64,000 nt of DNA from Paenibacillus camerounensis (lineage in GTDB: Bacteria > Bacillota > Bacilli > Paenibacillales > Paenibacillaceae): contig NZ_CCDG010000044.1 of the NCBI RefSeq assembly GCF_000723885.1, positions 62,001 through 126,000 of the forward strand, in the 5' to 3' direction. Under the pieces are notes generated by a model that had not been told where the DNA came from, searched no databases, and worked only from the letters and a program-made list of their open reading frames with translations. This document shows, piece by piece, positions 33,748-41,313 of the stretch. The stretch's first letter is position 1. Each line of letters begins with the position of its first letter. The position numbers and the translations under genes were made by a program.

Positions 33748-33846
33748 GCAGAAACGGCTTTGCCGTTCTTCGGGGAAGTCGGCAACCGTTTCTGCGAGAA
33801 AGATCAGACCTGTATAAGCCCTTAGACTTATACGTTCTGATCTTTC
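33748..33846. repeat. Two long hairpins in the hisS leader
   Basis: GAAAGATCAGA...TCTGATCTTTC with an inner GTATAAG/CTTATA stem (33798-33846), and GCAGAAACGG...CCGTTTCTGC with inner TTGCCG/CGGCAA pairing (33748-33795). They are adjacent, behind the T-box terminator, and are not part of the standard T-box fold. Confidence 0.65.
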
Positions 33847-33854
33847 AAAAAAAA

Positions 33855-33901
33855 GCAAAAAATCCCTCGCCTCTGTTTGTAACAAACAGGGACGAGGGAT
33901 T
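33855..33901 (-). terminator. Terminator of the hisS T-box
   Basis: AATCCCTCG and CGAGGGATT pair, with inner CTGTTTGT/ACAAACAG; TTTTTTGC follows on the minus strand. Confidence 0.85.
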
Positions 33902-34216
33902 ATCATAAATGATTATTCACCCGTGGTACCACCCACATTCCGGATTCATTCACCATCATTGAATCCGCTCAAAGCGGTTAACGCCCGCCTACGCGCTCCG
34001 GCTACTGACCCTCGGCAATTTCTGTTGCCTTGCGTTCGCCGTGCGTTCTCGGGGAAGTCATTCATCCGGTCATCAACAGAATCCTTACAGCCATACTGAA
34101 TCGGCTACTCCTACGTCCTAAGGATGATAGCCGGTTCTGCGGGGGATTCCTCTCTGGGGTTGTGGGTTACGGATTACTTGGTCCCGTCATCAAAGCAATA
34201 TAAACATTTCGTATAT
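33855..34216 (-). promoter_or_regulatory. T-box leader of hisS-aspS
   Basis: The core GGGTGGTACCACGGGTG lies at about 33918-33934 and is followed by the terminator. Stem I holds the AGUA bulge and a specifier loop where GAAU-GAC-U precedes UCCC, so GAC (Asp) is the likely specifier. An aspartate-reading T-box on hisS-aspS agrees with known Bacilli leaders. The specifier was read by hand. Confidence 0.92.
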
Positions 34217-34222
34217 TGTTAG

Positions 34223-34251
34223 ATTCTACTGAACCACTGCGCTAAAGTCAA
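34223..34251 (-). promoter_or_regulatory. Promoter of the hisS-aspS operon
   Basis: TTGACT (34246-34251) and TAGAAT (34223-34228), 17-nt spacer, on the minus strand just upstream of the T-box leader. Confidence 0.8.
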
Positions 34252-34287
34252 GGAAGGAAATGAAAATTTGTACAGAAAGATGCCGTC

Positions 34288-34323
34288 ACAAAAAAAGTGA
34301 CCTGCAGCCGATTGCTGCAGGTC
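34288..34323 (-). terminator. Intrinsic terminator
   Basis: ACCTGCAGC and GCTGCAGGT form a 9-bp stem with a T-rich tail (CACTTTTTTT) on the minus strand. It may end transcription from 34602-35592 or from an unknown RNA gene in between. Confidence 0.75.
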
Positions 34324-34601
34324 CAGTTCATATATTATAAAAAAGGGGGTCATGCTTCTATTATAAGCACCCTATATTAAGGAATCATTTTAGAATTATT
34401 ACGTTTGCATTACAGAAAAGAAAGCGTTTCAATTATTGGGACATTCCCCGTACTCAGTAGCACAAGCATACTTTACACTACGGCACTTAAGCTGTAAAGT
34501 GAATTTTTGTCCCCAAGCACAAACCGCCCCGGCGGTCCATTTGACCCGCCGGGGCGTGAGGGTATACAGCCTGCTCTGCAGCAGGCAGCTGTCATCCTAT
34601 C
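34324..34601. other. Intergenic region with cre-like site and hairpins
   Basis: No ORF with a ribosome site. It holds AGAAAGCGTTTCAA (34419-34432), a close match to a CcpA cre box; a 76-nt segment closed by GGGACA/TGTCCC (34438-34513) with an inner ACTTTACA/TGTAAAGT stem; and a very stable GC hairpin CGCCCCGGCGG/CCGCCGGGGCG (34525-34556). The GC hairpin probably terminates the gene at 34602. Confidence 0.5.
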
Positions 34602-35051
34602 TTAATCAAAAACCTCTACGTAAGCATGCTTGCCGCGAAGGGTCTCTACAACCTCATTGTAATGCTCCTCAGTAGTCTTCAGCGACATTACAATATGCAC
34701 CTCACTCAGATCCACATCGTCATTGATATTCGTATCCTGGACAATATCATTGTCTCTGTCAACGTCAGAGCGCTTCAGCCCTTCATCATTAATGTCGGAT
34801 ACTGCGGGAACCACCGCTGCGCCGCTCAAGGCGCCTGCTGTTCCTGCCACACCCATAGTACCGCCGGTAATTGCTGAATTATTATACGGAACAAGCGGCA
34901 ATAGAAGATTCGGTCTGCGGTCTCTCCCGCTGTCCAGTGGATCGGTCAGCGTAGAAATCTCCAGAGCCTCCACACTGTATGGAATCAATGCAGTCTTAGC
35001 GCCTTCCGCTTCACTTTCCGTTCTGAAATAAGCCTGAATTCTTCTGGTCAT
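34602..35051 (-). CDS. Hypothetical protein with Gly/Ala-rich middle
   Basis: A 149-residue protein. The N-terminal MTRRIQAYFRTESEAEGAKTAL and C-terminal EVHIVMSLKTTEEHYNEVVETLRGKHAYVEVFD look like two halves of one ferredoxin-like fold, split by a Gly/Ala-rich hydrophobic stretch (about 62-84) and a Asp/Asn-rich acidic segment. The layout recalls general-stress proteins of the YflT type, but I cannot assign it. It lies 34 nt behind the DJ-1/PfpI gene, so both are probably cotranscribed. Function unknown. Confidence 0.7.
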   Translation of the reverse strand: MTRRIQAYFRTESEAEGAKTALIPYSVEALEISTLTDPLDSGRDRRPNLLLPLVPYNNSAITGGTMGVAGTAGALSGAAVVPAVSDINDEGLKRSDVDRDNDIVQDTNINDDVDLSEVHIVMSLKTTEEHYNEVVETLRGKHAYVEVFD

Positions 35052-35085
35052 AATTGTTCCCTCCTTCAGTAATGGTTGCTATGGA

Positions 35086-35592
35086 TTACAGGACCCTCAG
35101 CAGCTCACGCACAAAGGCCGGCTCATCTTCCGGGGTGCGCGAAGTTATATAATTGCCGTCAACGACGACCTCTTCATCCTTGAACTCCGCTCCTGCATTC
35201 ACAACATCATCCTTGAGCGGCGGGTAGGAAGTTATGGTTCGTCCTTGAAGCAGGTCTGCACTAATCAGAATCTGCGGTCCGTGGCAGATGGATGCAATCG
35301 GTGTTCCGGAAGCATCAGCTTCTTTTACAAAAGCAAGAACATCCTCATTCAGCCGCAGATTTTCCGGTGACGAACCGCCTGGAATGACGACCGCATGATA
35401 GTCCCCGGCCTTTACCTCGCTGATTGCTTTGTCTGCGGCATAAGAGACCTTTCCCTTTTTGCCGAGCAGCGTTTCATTTTTCTTCAGACCGATAATATCC
35501 GCCTGATGTCCTGCCTTTTTCACTTCATCGTAAGGTACCTGCATTTCGGAATCTTCAAAACCGCTGGCGAGCAGAAAAGCTACTTTACTCAT
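35086..35592 (-). CDS. DJ-1/PfpI family protein (YraA-like)
   Basis: A 168-residue DJ-1/PfpI superfamily protein. The nucleophile-elbow motif is ASICHGPQILI with Cys at about 103, and a Glu near the N-terminus (GFEDSEMQVP) completes the usual pair. B. subtilis homologues YraA and YfkM are general-stress proteins, proposed deglycases or proteases for damaged proteins. It lies first in a unit with the unknown gene at 34602. Confidence 0.9.
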   Translation of the reverse strand: MSKVAFLLASGFEDSEMQVPYDEVKKAGHQADIIGLKKNETLLGKKGKVSYAADKAISEVKAGDYHAVVIPGGSSPENLRLNEDVLAFVKEADASGTPIASICHGPQILISADLLQGRTITSYPPLKDDVVNAGAEFKDEEVVVDGNYITSRTPEDEPAFVRELLRVL

Positions 35593-35702
35593 CTAGATAA
35601 GTTCTCCTCTCCGCTATTTTGTTCTCGCTTTCTTATTACCCGCAATAGCTGGATTTCTAACGACACCGGATATAGGAAATCTGCTGGATTTGTAATTAAC
35701 TT

Positions 35703-35882
35703 CTAAGTTCTGGGCAAAAGACCGCGGCTTCTCCCCTTCAGCATCACCGGATCATCCTGCTGTCCTGCCTCTTTTGCTGTTGCAGCTGCTTCCGCTGAGC
35801 TGCCTGCCGTACAGGCCTGAATACGGCTCCATGCCCACGACTTTGGTGAGTATCTCATCTTTGGATTACCTGCCCCTGACAA
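35703..35882 (-). CDS. Possible 59-aa protein
   Basis: A TTG at 35882 stands 9 nt behind AAAGGGG and opens a 59-codon frame (MSGAGNPKMRYSPKSWAWSR at its start, Ala-rich middle, basic end). It fills an otherwise empty 440-nt spacer on the same strand as its neighbours. I recognise no family. It could be a small Paenibacillus-specific protein or chance. Confidence 0.35.
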   Translation of the reverse strand: MSGAGNPKMRYSPKSWAWSRIQACTAGSSAEAAATAKEAGQQDDPVMLKGRSRGLLPRT

Positions 35883-35960
35883 AATTTCAATCCCCTTTAG
35901 TTTATCCTGGACAGGCAGGCTCTATCCGCGCGGTCCGTACAGACTGACAGGTGCAGACGC

Positions 35961-36004
35961 AAAAATACCGCAGGCTGCTCCTCAAAGGAACAATCTGCGG
36001 TATG
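35961..36004 (-). terminator. Terminator behind dtd
   Basis: ATACCGCA and TGCGGTAT with an inner TCCT/AGGA stem, followed by TTTTTG on the minus strand, 30 nt past the dtd stop. Confidence 0.85.
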
Positions 36005-36034
36005 CTTGATACCAGGTTATAAGTCTGCCAATAT

Positions 36035-36478
36035 CTAATCCCTGCTGTCCAGAATCAGGGTTACCGGCCCCCAGTTAGTAAAAGAAACGTCCATCATCGC
36101 TCCGAACACGCCCGTCTCCACCTGGAGTCCGCCGGCTCTCAGCTCCTGATTGAAATAATCATAAAGCCGCCTAGCCTCATCCGGAGCCGCTGCAGCCATA
36201 AAATTCGGGCGGCGTCCCTTGCGGCAGTCCCCGTACAGCGTAAACTGTGATACCGACAGGATCGCCCCTCCGGTATCCGTAACACTGAAGTTCATTTTGC
36301 CGGCTTCATCCTCGAAGATGCGCAGTCCGGCTATTTTACCGGCCAGATATTCCGCATCCTTTTCGGTATCCCTGTGCGTTACGCCGATCAGCAGCATCAG
36401 GCCTTCGTTAATGGCTCCTGTTACCGTTCCATCAACTGTGACCTTCGCTTCCTTGCAGCGTTGTACTACTGCTCTCAT
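36035..36478 (-). CDS. dtd: D-aminoacyl-tRNA deacylase
   Basis: A 147-residue enzyme that hydrolyses D-amino acids and glycine from mischarged tRNA. The family motifs SVSQFTL (about 75-81) and NWGPVT (about 134-139, with the Gly-cisPro pair) are present. It lies 22 nt behind relA and forms the relA-dtd pair found in B. subtilis. A terminator follows. Confidence 0.95.
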   Translation of the reverse strand: MRAVVQRCKEAKVTVDGTVTGAINEGLMLLIGVTHRDTEKDAEYLAGKIAGLRIFEDEAGKMNFSVTDTGGAILSVSQFTLYGDCRKGRRPNFMAAAAPDEARRLYDYFNQELRAGGLQVETGVFGAMMDVSFTNWGPVTLILDSRD

Positions 36479-36500
36479 TGGCGTCTGTCAGCTCCTTGCC

Positions 36501-38681
36501 CTATTGCATAATCCGGTTAACCGTATATACATCCTTCACACGCTTCACCCGGTCGACAACCGACTGCAGATGATCCGTATTGCGGATGAGAATCGTCATG
36601 TGAATCATTGCCATCTTGTTCTTGTCGGAGCGCCCGGTGACTGCGGAAATGTTCGTCTTGCTCTCCGACACCGCCTGCAACACCTCATTAAGCAGACCGT
36701 TGCGGTCATGGCCTGTAATCTCAATATCGACGCTGTAGTTGGCCTCCATGCTGCCTTCCCATTCGACTTCGATCACCCGCGCCGACTCTTCCCCGTCACC
36801 GTCGGTCGGAATATTCGGACAGTCCTCACGGTGCACAGACACGCCGCGCCCGCGTGTTACGTATCCGACAATATCGTCCCCCGGTACGGGGTTACAACAT
36901 CGTGCGAAGCGGACTAGCAGGTTGTCGATGCCTTTGACACGTACGCCGTTAGTCGGCTGATTGCGGTTCCCGCCGCTGGATTTGATCTCCTTCATCTCCG
37001 TAGACAATTCCAGGTGGTTGGCAGCCTCTTCCTGCTCTCTGCGGAGCTTCTCAGTCAGCTTGTTGGCGATCTGCGAAGCGGTAATGCCCCCGAATCCGAC
37101 AGCGGAGAGCATATCTTCGACGTCGCCGAAAGCGAACTTCTTGGCTACGTCGCTGAGTTTATCCTCTGTCAGGAAATCAGAGACCTCCATATTAAGCCGT
37201 TTCAGCTCGCGTTCCACGGCTTCGCGGCCTTTTTCCACATTCTCTTCACGCTTTTCTTTCTTGAACCACTGTTTGATCTTGCTTCGCGCATGTGAGGATT
37301 GAGCGATCTTCAGCCAGTCGCGGCTCGGCCCGTAGGAATTCTTAGAGGTCAGAATCTCCACGATGTCCCCAGTCTTCAGCTTATGGTCAAGCGGTACAAT
37401 CCGCCCGTTCACTTTGGAGCCAATGGTCCGGTTCCCGACCTCAGTATGAATCCGGAAAGCGAAATCCAGCGGAACCGAGCCCGCCGGCAGCTCTACTACC
37501 TCACCCTTCGGCGTAAAGACGAACACAAGGTCAGAGAAAAAGTCCATTTTAAGCGATTCCACGAACTCTTCGGCATCCTTGGCCTCATGCTGCAGCTCGA
37601 GAATTTCCCGGAAGAACGGCATTCGGTTCTCCGGGTTCCCGGTATTGCTTGAGCCCTCTTTGTATGCCCAGTGTGCGGCAATCCCGAACTCTGCTGTCCG
37701 GTGCATTTCCCAGGTACGGATCTGCACTTCTGTCGGCTCTCCGCCGGGACCTACCACTGTGGTGTGCAGTGACTGATACATATTCGCCTTGGGCATGGCA
37801 ATATAATCCTTGAACCTGCCGGGCATCGGCTTCCAAAGAGTATGGATAATCCCTAATGTAGCGTAACAATCCTTGATATTATCAACGATGATCCGAATTG
37901 CAAGCAGATCATAGATCTCGTTGAACTGCTTGTTTTTGGTGCTCATTTTGTTGTAGACACTATAAATATGCTTGGGACGTCCGGAGAGGTCTCCTTCAAT
38001 TCCCATTTCGTCCAGCTTGGCCCGGATTCTGCCGATAACGCTGTCGATGAACTGTTCACGCTCTGCACGCTTCTTATGCATCAGGTTCGCAATCCGGTAG
38101 TATTGCTGCGGATTCAGGTAACGGAGAGCAATGTCCTCCATCTCCCATTTAATCGCAGAAATACCCAGCCGGTCCGCAATTGGACAAAAGATCTCCAGCG
38201 TCTCATAGGAAATACGCCGCTGGCTATCCTCAGACTGATACTTCAGTGTCCGCATATTATGCAGACGGTCCGCAAGCTTAATCACGATGACCCGGATATC
38301 CTGGGCCATGGCGATGAACATTTTGCGGTAATTTTCGTTCTGCTGCTCTTCCTTGGAGCGGAAGCGGATGCGTTCCAGCTTGGTCAGGCCATCCACCAGC
38401 ATGGCGCAGGTATCCCCGAATTTCTCGCGGATCTGCTCCAGCGATACCGTTGTATCCTCGACGACATCATGCAGCAGCGCTGCAATAATGGAGATGACAT
38501 CCATCTGCATATTGACGACAATATCTGCAACCGCCAGCGGATGCAGGATATAAGGCTCTCCCGATTTGCGCACCTGGCCATGGTGAGCCTGATCGGCAAA
38601 CTCATAAGCTTCGCGGATGCGGAGAAGATCTTTTTCTTTTATATAGGCGCCGGCCTTTTCAACTAATTGCTCTATGCCCAT
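36501..38681 (-). CDS. relA: Bifunctional (p)ppGpp synthetase/hydrolase Rel
   Basis: A 726-residue long RelA/SpoT homologue. HD hydrolase domain about 30-200, with HPLAVADIV and ALLHDVVEDT; synthetase about 230-350, with KDYIAMPKANMYQSLHTTVVGP; TGS about 390-450 (VFTPKGEVVELPAGSVPLDFAF); a C-terminal ACT domain after 650. Intact HD motif and synthetase motif suggest both activities. The ribosome site is poor: AAGGGA lies 16 nt before the ATG. The promoter lies about 190 nt upstream, giving a long leader. Confidence 0.96.
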   Translation of the reverse strand: MGIEQLVEKAGAYIKEKDLLRIREAYEFADQAHHGQVRKSGEPYILHPLAVADIVVNMQMDVISIIAALLHDVVEDTTVSLEQIREKFGDTCAMLVDGLTKLERIRFRSKEEQQNENYRKMFIAMAQDIRVIVIKLADRLHNMRTLKYQSEDSQRRISYETLEIFCPIADRLGISAIKWEMEDIALRYLNPQQYYRIANLMHKKRAEREQFIDSVIGRIRAKLDEMGIEGDLSGRPKHIYSVYNKMSTKNKQFNEIYDLLAIRIIVDNIKDCYATLGIIHTLWKPMPGRFKDYIAMPKANMYQSLHTTVVGPGGEPTEVQIRTWEMHRTAEFGIAAHWAYKEGSSNTGNPENRMPFFREILELQHEAKDAEEFVESLKMDFFSDLVFVFTPKGEVVELPAGSVPLDFAFRIHTEVGNRTIGSKVNGRIVPLDHKLKTGDIVEILTSKNSYGPSRDWLKIAQSSHARSKIKQWFKKEKREENVEKGREAVERELKRLNMEVSDFLTEDKLSDVAKKFAFGDVEDMLSAVGFGGITASQIANKLTEKLRREQEEAANHLELSTEMKEIKSSGGNRNQPTNGVRVKGIDNLLVRFARCCNPVPGDDIVGYVTRGRGVSVHREDCPNIPTDGDGEESARVIEVEWEGSMEANYSVDIEITGHDRNGLLNEVLQAVSESKTNISAVTGRSDKNKMAMIHMTILIRNTDHLQSVVDRVKRVKDVYTVNRIMQ

Positions 38682-38878
38682 TCTCGTCGTATCCGTTTCC
38701 CTTCTATTAGAAAAATTCCGTAAAGGAGTTTCTCGAAGATGTAGTCGAATTGCTCGTTAAATGTAATCAAAAAAAGGTAATCTCTGCCGAATTAATAAAA
38801 TAAACCCGCAAGTGAAACCCTATTTGCAGGCCTTCAGCTCATCTGAGCTGTACTGAACGCAGTCTAAAGTTGTTTATA

Positions 38879-38907
38879 ATTATGACGCTTAGGATGCATT
38901 ACGTCAA
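38879..38907 (-). promoter_or_regulatory. Promoter of relA
   Basis: TTGACG (38902-38907) and CATAAT (38879-38884) on the minus strand with a 17-nt spacer; predicted leader about 190 nt. Confidence 0.75.
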
Positions 38908-39004
38908 CACTTCCCACCGGATGGCATTCTGCCGCTTTTACCAACAATTAGAGGATAATTTATGACATAAACAAATAAAGACTTACATTGTTCATAAAAT
39001 GTTG

Positions 39005-39033
39005 TTGTCAAACGCCGTCGGACTATTTAATCT
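39005..39033 (+). promoter_or_regulatory. Promoter of the uracil permease gene
   Basis: TTGTCA (39005-39010) and TAATCT (39028-39033), 17-nt spacer, about 63 nt before the TTG start. Confidence 0.6.
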
Positions 39034-39095
39034 AGTAAAGGCGGTTTTCGCCAGGCTAACCCAAAACTACATATGAGAAAGAGAAGTGAACTCCA

Positions 39096-40406
39096 TTGCA
39101 ACGCGAAATTCAAGTTAACGAGAAACTCCCTTTTGGCCCGGGCTTTCTGCTGAGCCTGCAGCATTTGTTCGCCATGTTCGGCAGCACCGTGCTTGTTCCT
39201 AACCTGTTCGGGGTAGACCCCGGCATGATCCTGCTGATGAACGGTATCGGCACACTGCTCTATATTCTGATCTGCCGCGGTAAAATTCCGGCCTACCTTG
39301 GATCAAGCTTTGCTTTTATCTCACCGGTGCTGAGTGTGCTCGGCAAATATGAGGGGGATCATCAGCATGGATATTCGCTTGCACTGGGCGCGTTTATTGT
39401 TACCGGCGTTATCTTTATTCTTGTCGCTTTGATCGTCCGTTATGCCGGAACAAGCTGGATTGATGTTGTTTTCCCTCCCGCAGCCATGGGTGCTATCGTA
39501 GCAACAATCGGGCTTGAGCTTGTACCGGTAGCTGCACGTATGGCGGGACTGATTGCTCCTGAAGGCGTTGCGGTTGCAGACTGGACTCCGGACGGTAAGG
39601 CTATTACATTGTCATTGGTCACACTGGGAGTAACCGTTATCGGTTCCGTTATGTTCCGCGGCTTCCCCAAAATCATCCATATCCTCATCGGTATCGTTAC
39701 CGGCTATGTGCTGGCCTATATTATGGGACAAGTAAATACCGGAGCTATTGCCGACGCTAGCTTCCTGTCCCATCCGACTATTACCACTCCTTCCTTTGAT
39801 TTACAGGTTATTTTGACCATTATTCCTGTATCACTCGTTGTTATCGTTGAGCATATCGGTCATCTGCTAGTAACCAGCAACATTGTTGGTAAAGATCTGA
39901 CCAAGGACCCCGGGCTTGACCGTTCCCTGTTCAGTAATGGGATTTCGACCGTTCTTTCCGGTTTCGTCGGCTCTACACCTAACACCACTTACGGTGAAAA
40001 TATCGGCGTTATGGCTTTGACAAAAGTGTACTCCGTTTTCGTAATCGGCGGAGCGGCTGTCATTGCTATCCTCCTGTCATTCTCAGGAACCTTCTCCTCT
40101 GTTATTGCCAACATCCCGCTGCCGGTTATGGGCGGTGTATCCCTGCTGCTGTTCGGAGTAATTGCAGCATCCGGCCTGCGCATTTTTGTAGAACAGAAGG
40201 TTGATTTCTCCAAAGCAAGCAACATGATTCTTGCCACCCTGGTTCTGGTTGTCGGCATCAGCGGCATCTCGCTTAATATCGCCGGCGTACAGCTCAAAGG
40301 TATGGCACTGGCTACTATCGTTGGTATCGTTCTGTCCCTGTTCTTCAAGCTAATCGAAGTTCTTGGCTTGTCTAACGAACAGGAGCCGGAGAAATCAGCC
40401 CATTAA
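39096..40406 (+). CDS. NCS2 uracil/xanthine permease (UraA/PyrP-like)
   Basis: A 436-residue NCS2 transporter with about 14 helices. The uracil-branch motif QHLFAMFGSTVLVPNLFG (about 22-39) and VIVEHIGHLLVTSNIVG (about 247, with the substrate Glu) are clear, as is the later STPNTTYGENIGVMALT (about 296). It takes up uracil with protons; related xanthine carriers cannot be excluded. It starts at a TTG with only a weak site (GAAGTGA). Confidence 0.92.
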   Translation: MQREIQVNEKLPFGPGFLLSLQHLFAMFGSTVLVPNLFGVDPGMILLMNGIGTLLYILICRGKIPAYLGSSFAFISPVLSVLGKYEGDHQHGYSLALGAFIVTGVIFILVALIVRYAGTSWIDVVFPPAAMGAIVATIGLELVPVAARMAGLIAPEGVAVADWTPDGKAITLSLVTLGVTVIGSVMFRGFPKIIHILIGIVTGYVLAYIMGQVNTGAIADASFLSHPTITTPSFDLQVILTIIPVSLVVIVEHIGHLLVTSNIVGKDLTKDPGLDRSLFSNGISTVLSGFVGSTPNTTYGENIGVMALTKVYSVFVIGGAAVIAILLSFSGTFSSVIANIPLPVMGGVSLLLFGVIAASGLRIFVEQKVDFSKASNMILATLVLVVGISGISLNIAGVQLKGMALATIVGIVLSLFFKLIEVLGLSNEQEPEKSAH

Positions 40407-40428
40407 GCTACATTACTCCGATTAATAA

Positions 40429-40475
40429 CAAGAGCTGTCCCCATGCAGTTGTATTGCTGCCGGGGCAGCTCTTGC
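40429..40475 (+). terminator. Probable terminator of the uracil permease gene
   Basis: AAGAGCTG-CCCC and GGGG-CAGCTCTT form a long stem 22 nt past the stop. The T run is weak, so it may only slow or stabilise the transcript end. Confidence 0.6.
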
Positions 40476-40570
40476 TGTATACTCAGCCAGACAGATCCTG
40501 TATTCCCTGCCGGCTAACAGCCGGTTATCGTGCAATTCCATGTGAGCGTAATGAAACGCAATAGCATAGC

Positions 40571-40614
40571 AAAAAAGCGGACAGCTGTCGCAAATCGACA
40601 ACGGTCCGCTTTTT
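40571..40614. terminator. Bidirectional terminator behind apt
   Basis: AAAAAAGCGGAC and GTCCGCTTTTT pair with an inner TGTCG/CGACA stem. T runs are present on both strands, so it ends apt (minus) and backs up the permease terminator. Confidence 0.85.
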
Positions 40615-40646
40615 ATTTCCCGGGAAAAGCTATCCAGGAATTTTAT

Positions 40647-41165
40647 TTAGTCTTCGTAAGTCAGCAAGGATACTACTTCGATGTCAGACAGCTTGTTACG
40701 GCCGGCCAGCTGAACCAGCTCAATCAGGAAAGCAGCACCGACAACCTTGCCGCCCAACTGTTCAACCAGGCTGACAGAGGTAGCAATTGTTCCTCCGGTG
40801 GCCAGGAGGTCATCTGCGATCAGCACATTTTGGCCTGGCTTGATAGCATCCGTGTGAACAGCAAGCGTATCCTTGCCGTATTCCAGATCATAGCCTACTT
40901 CAATAGTTTCGTAAGGAAGCTTGCCGCTTTTACGGATCGGCACAAATCCTACACCCAGCGCGTAGGCCAGCGGAGCGCCTACTACAAAGCCGCGCGCTTC
41001 CGGTCCGGCAATAACGTCAATCTGCAGATGGGACACCAGTGCTTTAAGCTCGTCGATCGCGGAGCGGTAAGCCTCTCCGTCCTTGAGCAGGGTAGTAATA
41101 TCTTTAAAGCTGATTCCCGGCTGCGGGAAATCTTCAATTACACGAATATTATTTTTGAAATCCAT
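40647..41165 (-). CDS. apt: Adenine phosphoribosyltransferase
   Basis: A 172-residue purine salvage enzyme making AMP from adenine and PRPP. The start FKNNIRVIEDFPQPGISFKDITTLL is the family signature and the PRPP loop is VLIADDLLATGGTI (about 117-130). AGGAGATG stands before the ATG. It lies between relA and recJ as in B. subtilis. Its leader carries two copies of a 64-bp hairpin repeat. Confidence 0.96.
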   Translation of the reverse strand: MDFKNNIRVIEDFPQPGISFKDITTLLKDGEAYRSAIDELKALVSHLQIDVIAGPEARGFVVGAPLAYALGVGFVPIRKSGKLPYETIEVGYDLEYGKDTLAVHTDAIKPGQNVLIADDLLATGGTIATSVSLVEQLGGKVVGAAFLIELVQLAGRNKLSDIEVVSLLTYED

Positions 41166-41184
41166 AGTATCATCTCCTAAAAGT

Positions 41185-41301
41185 TTGTGAGGATTACCTC
41201 ACCGATTTCGCTTCGAACAAACTCGCTTCGGAAGCATATGCTTAGTTTTGTGAGCTTCAGCCCACTTTAATTACTTCGTACAAAACTTACTTCGGAAGCA
41301 T
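41185..41301 (-). repeat. Two 64-bp hairpin repeat units upstream of apt
   Basis: On the minus strand ATGCTTCCGAAG begins at 41301 and again at 41237, exactly 64 bp apart. Each unit then has AGTTT, a CGAAG box, a variable hairpin and ACAAAACT or ACAAACT. The second unit ends in ACAAACTTTTAGGAG, where AGGAG is the apt ribosome site. The same unit recurs before yrzE at 50259-50447. Confidence 0.75.
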
Positions 41302-41313
41302 ATGCCAACCGGT

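Larger units (their letters stand above)
38682..39095. other. Divergent relA/uraA intergenic region
   Basis: About 414 bases with a promoter for each gene (listed separately), a hairpin CAGCTCA/TGAGCTG in the relA leader near 38838-38851, and GGCGGTTTTCGCC directly behind the uraA transcription start. No ORF and no known riboswitch was recognised. Confidence 0.6.

Noticed and set aside
34438..34513. tRNA gene
   Set aside because: Length and closing stem resemble a tRNA, but there is no T-arm GTTCGA motif, no proper D-arm and no anticodon stem.
39034..39095. Possible riboswitch or PyrR site before the uracil permease gene
   Set aside because: The leader is only about 60 nt with one small GGCGGTTTTCGCC hairpin; no PyrR-binding consensus and no known aptamer was found.
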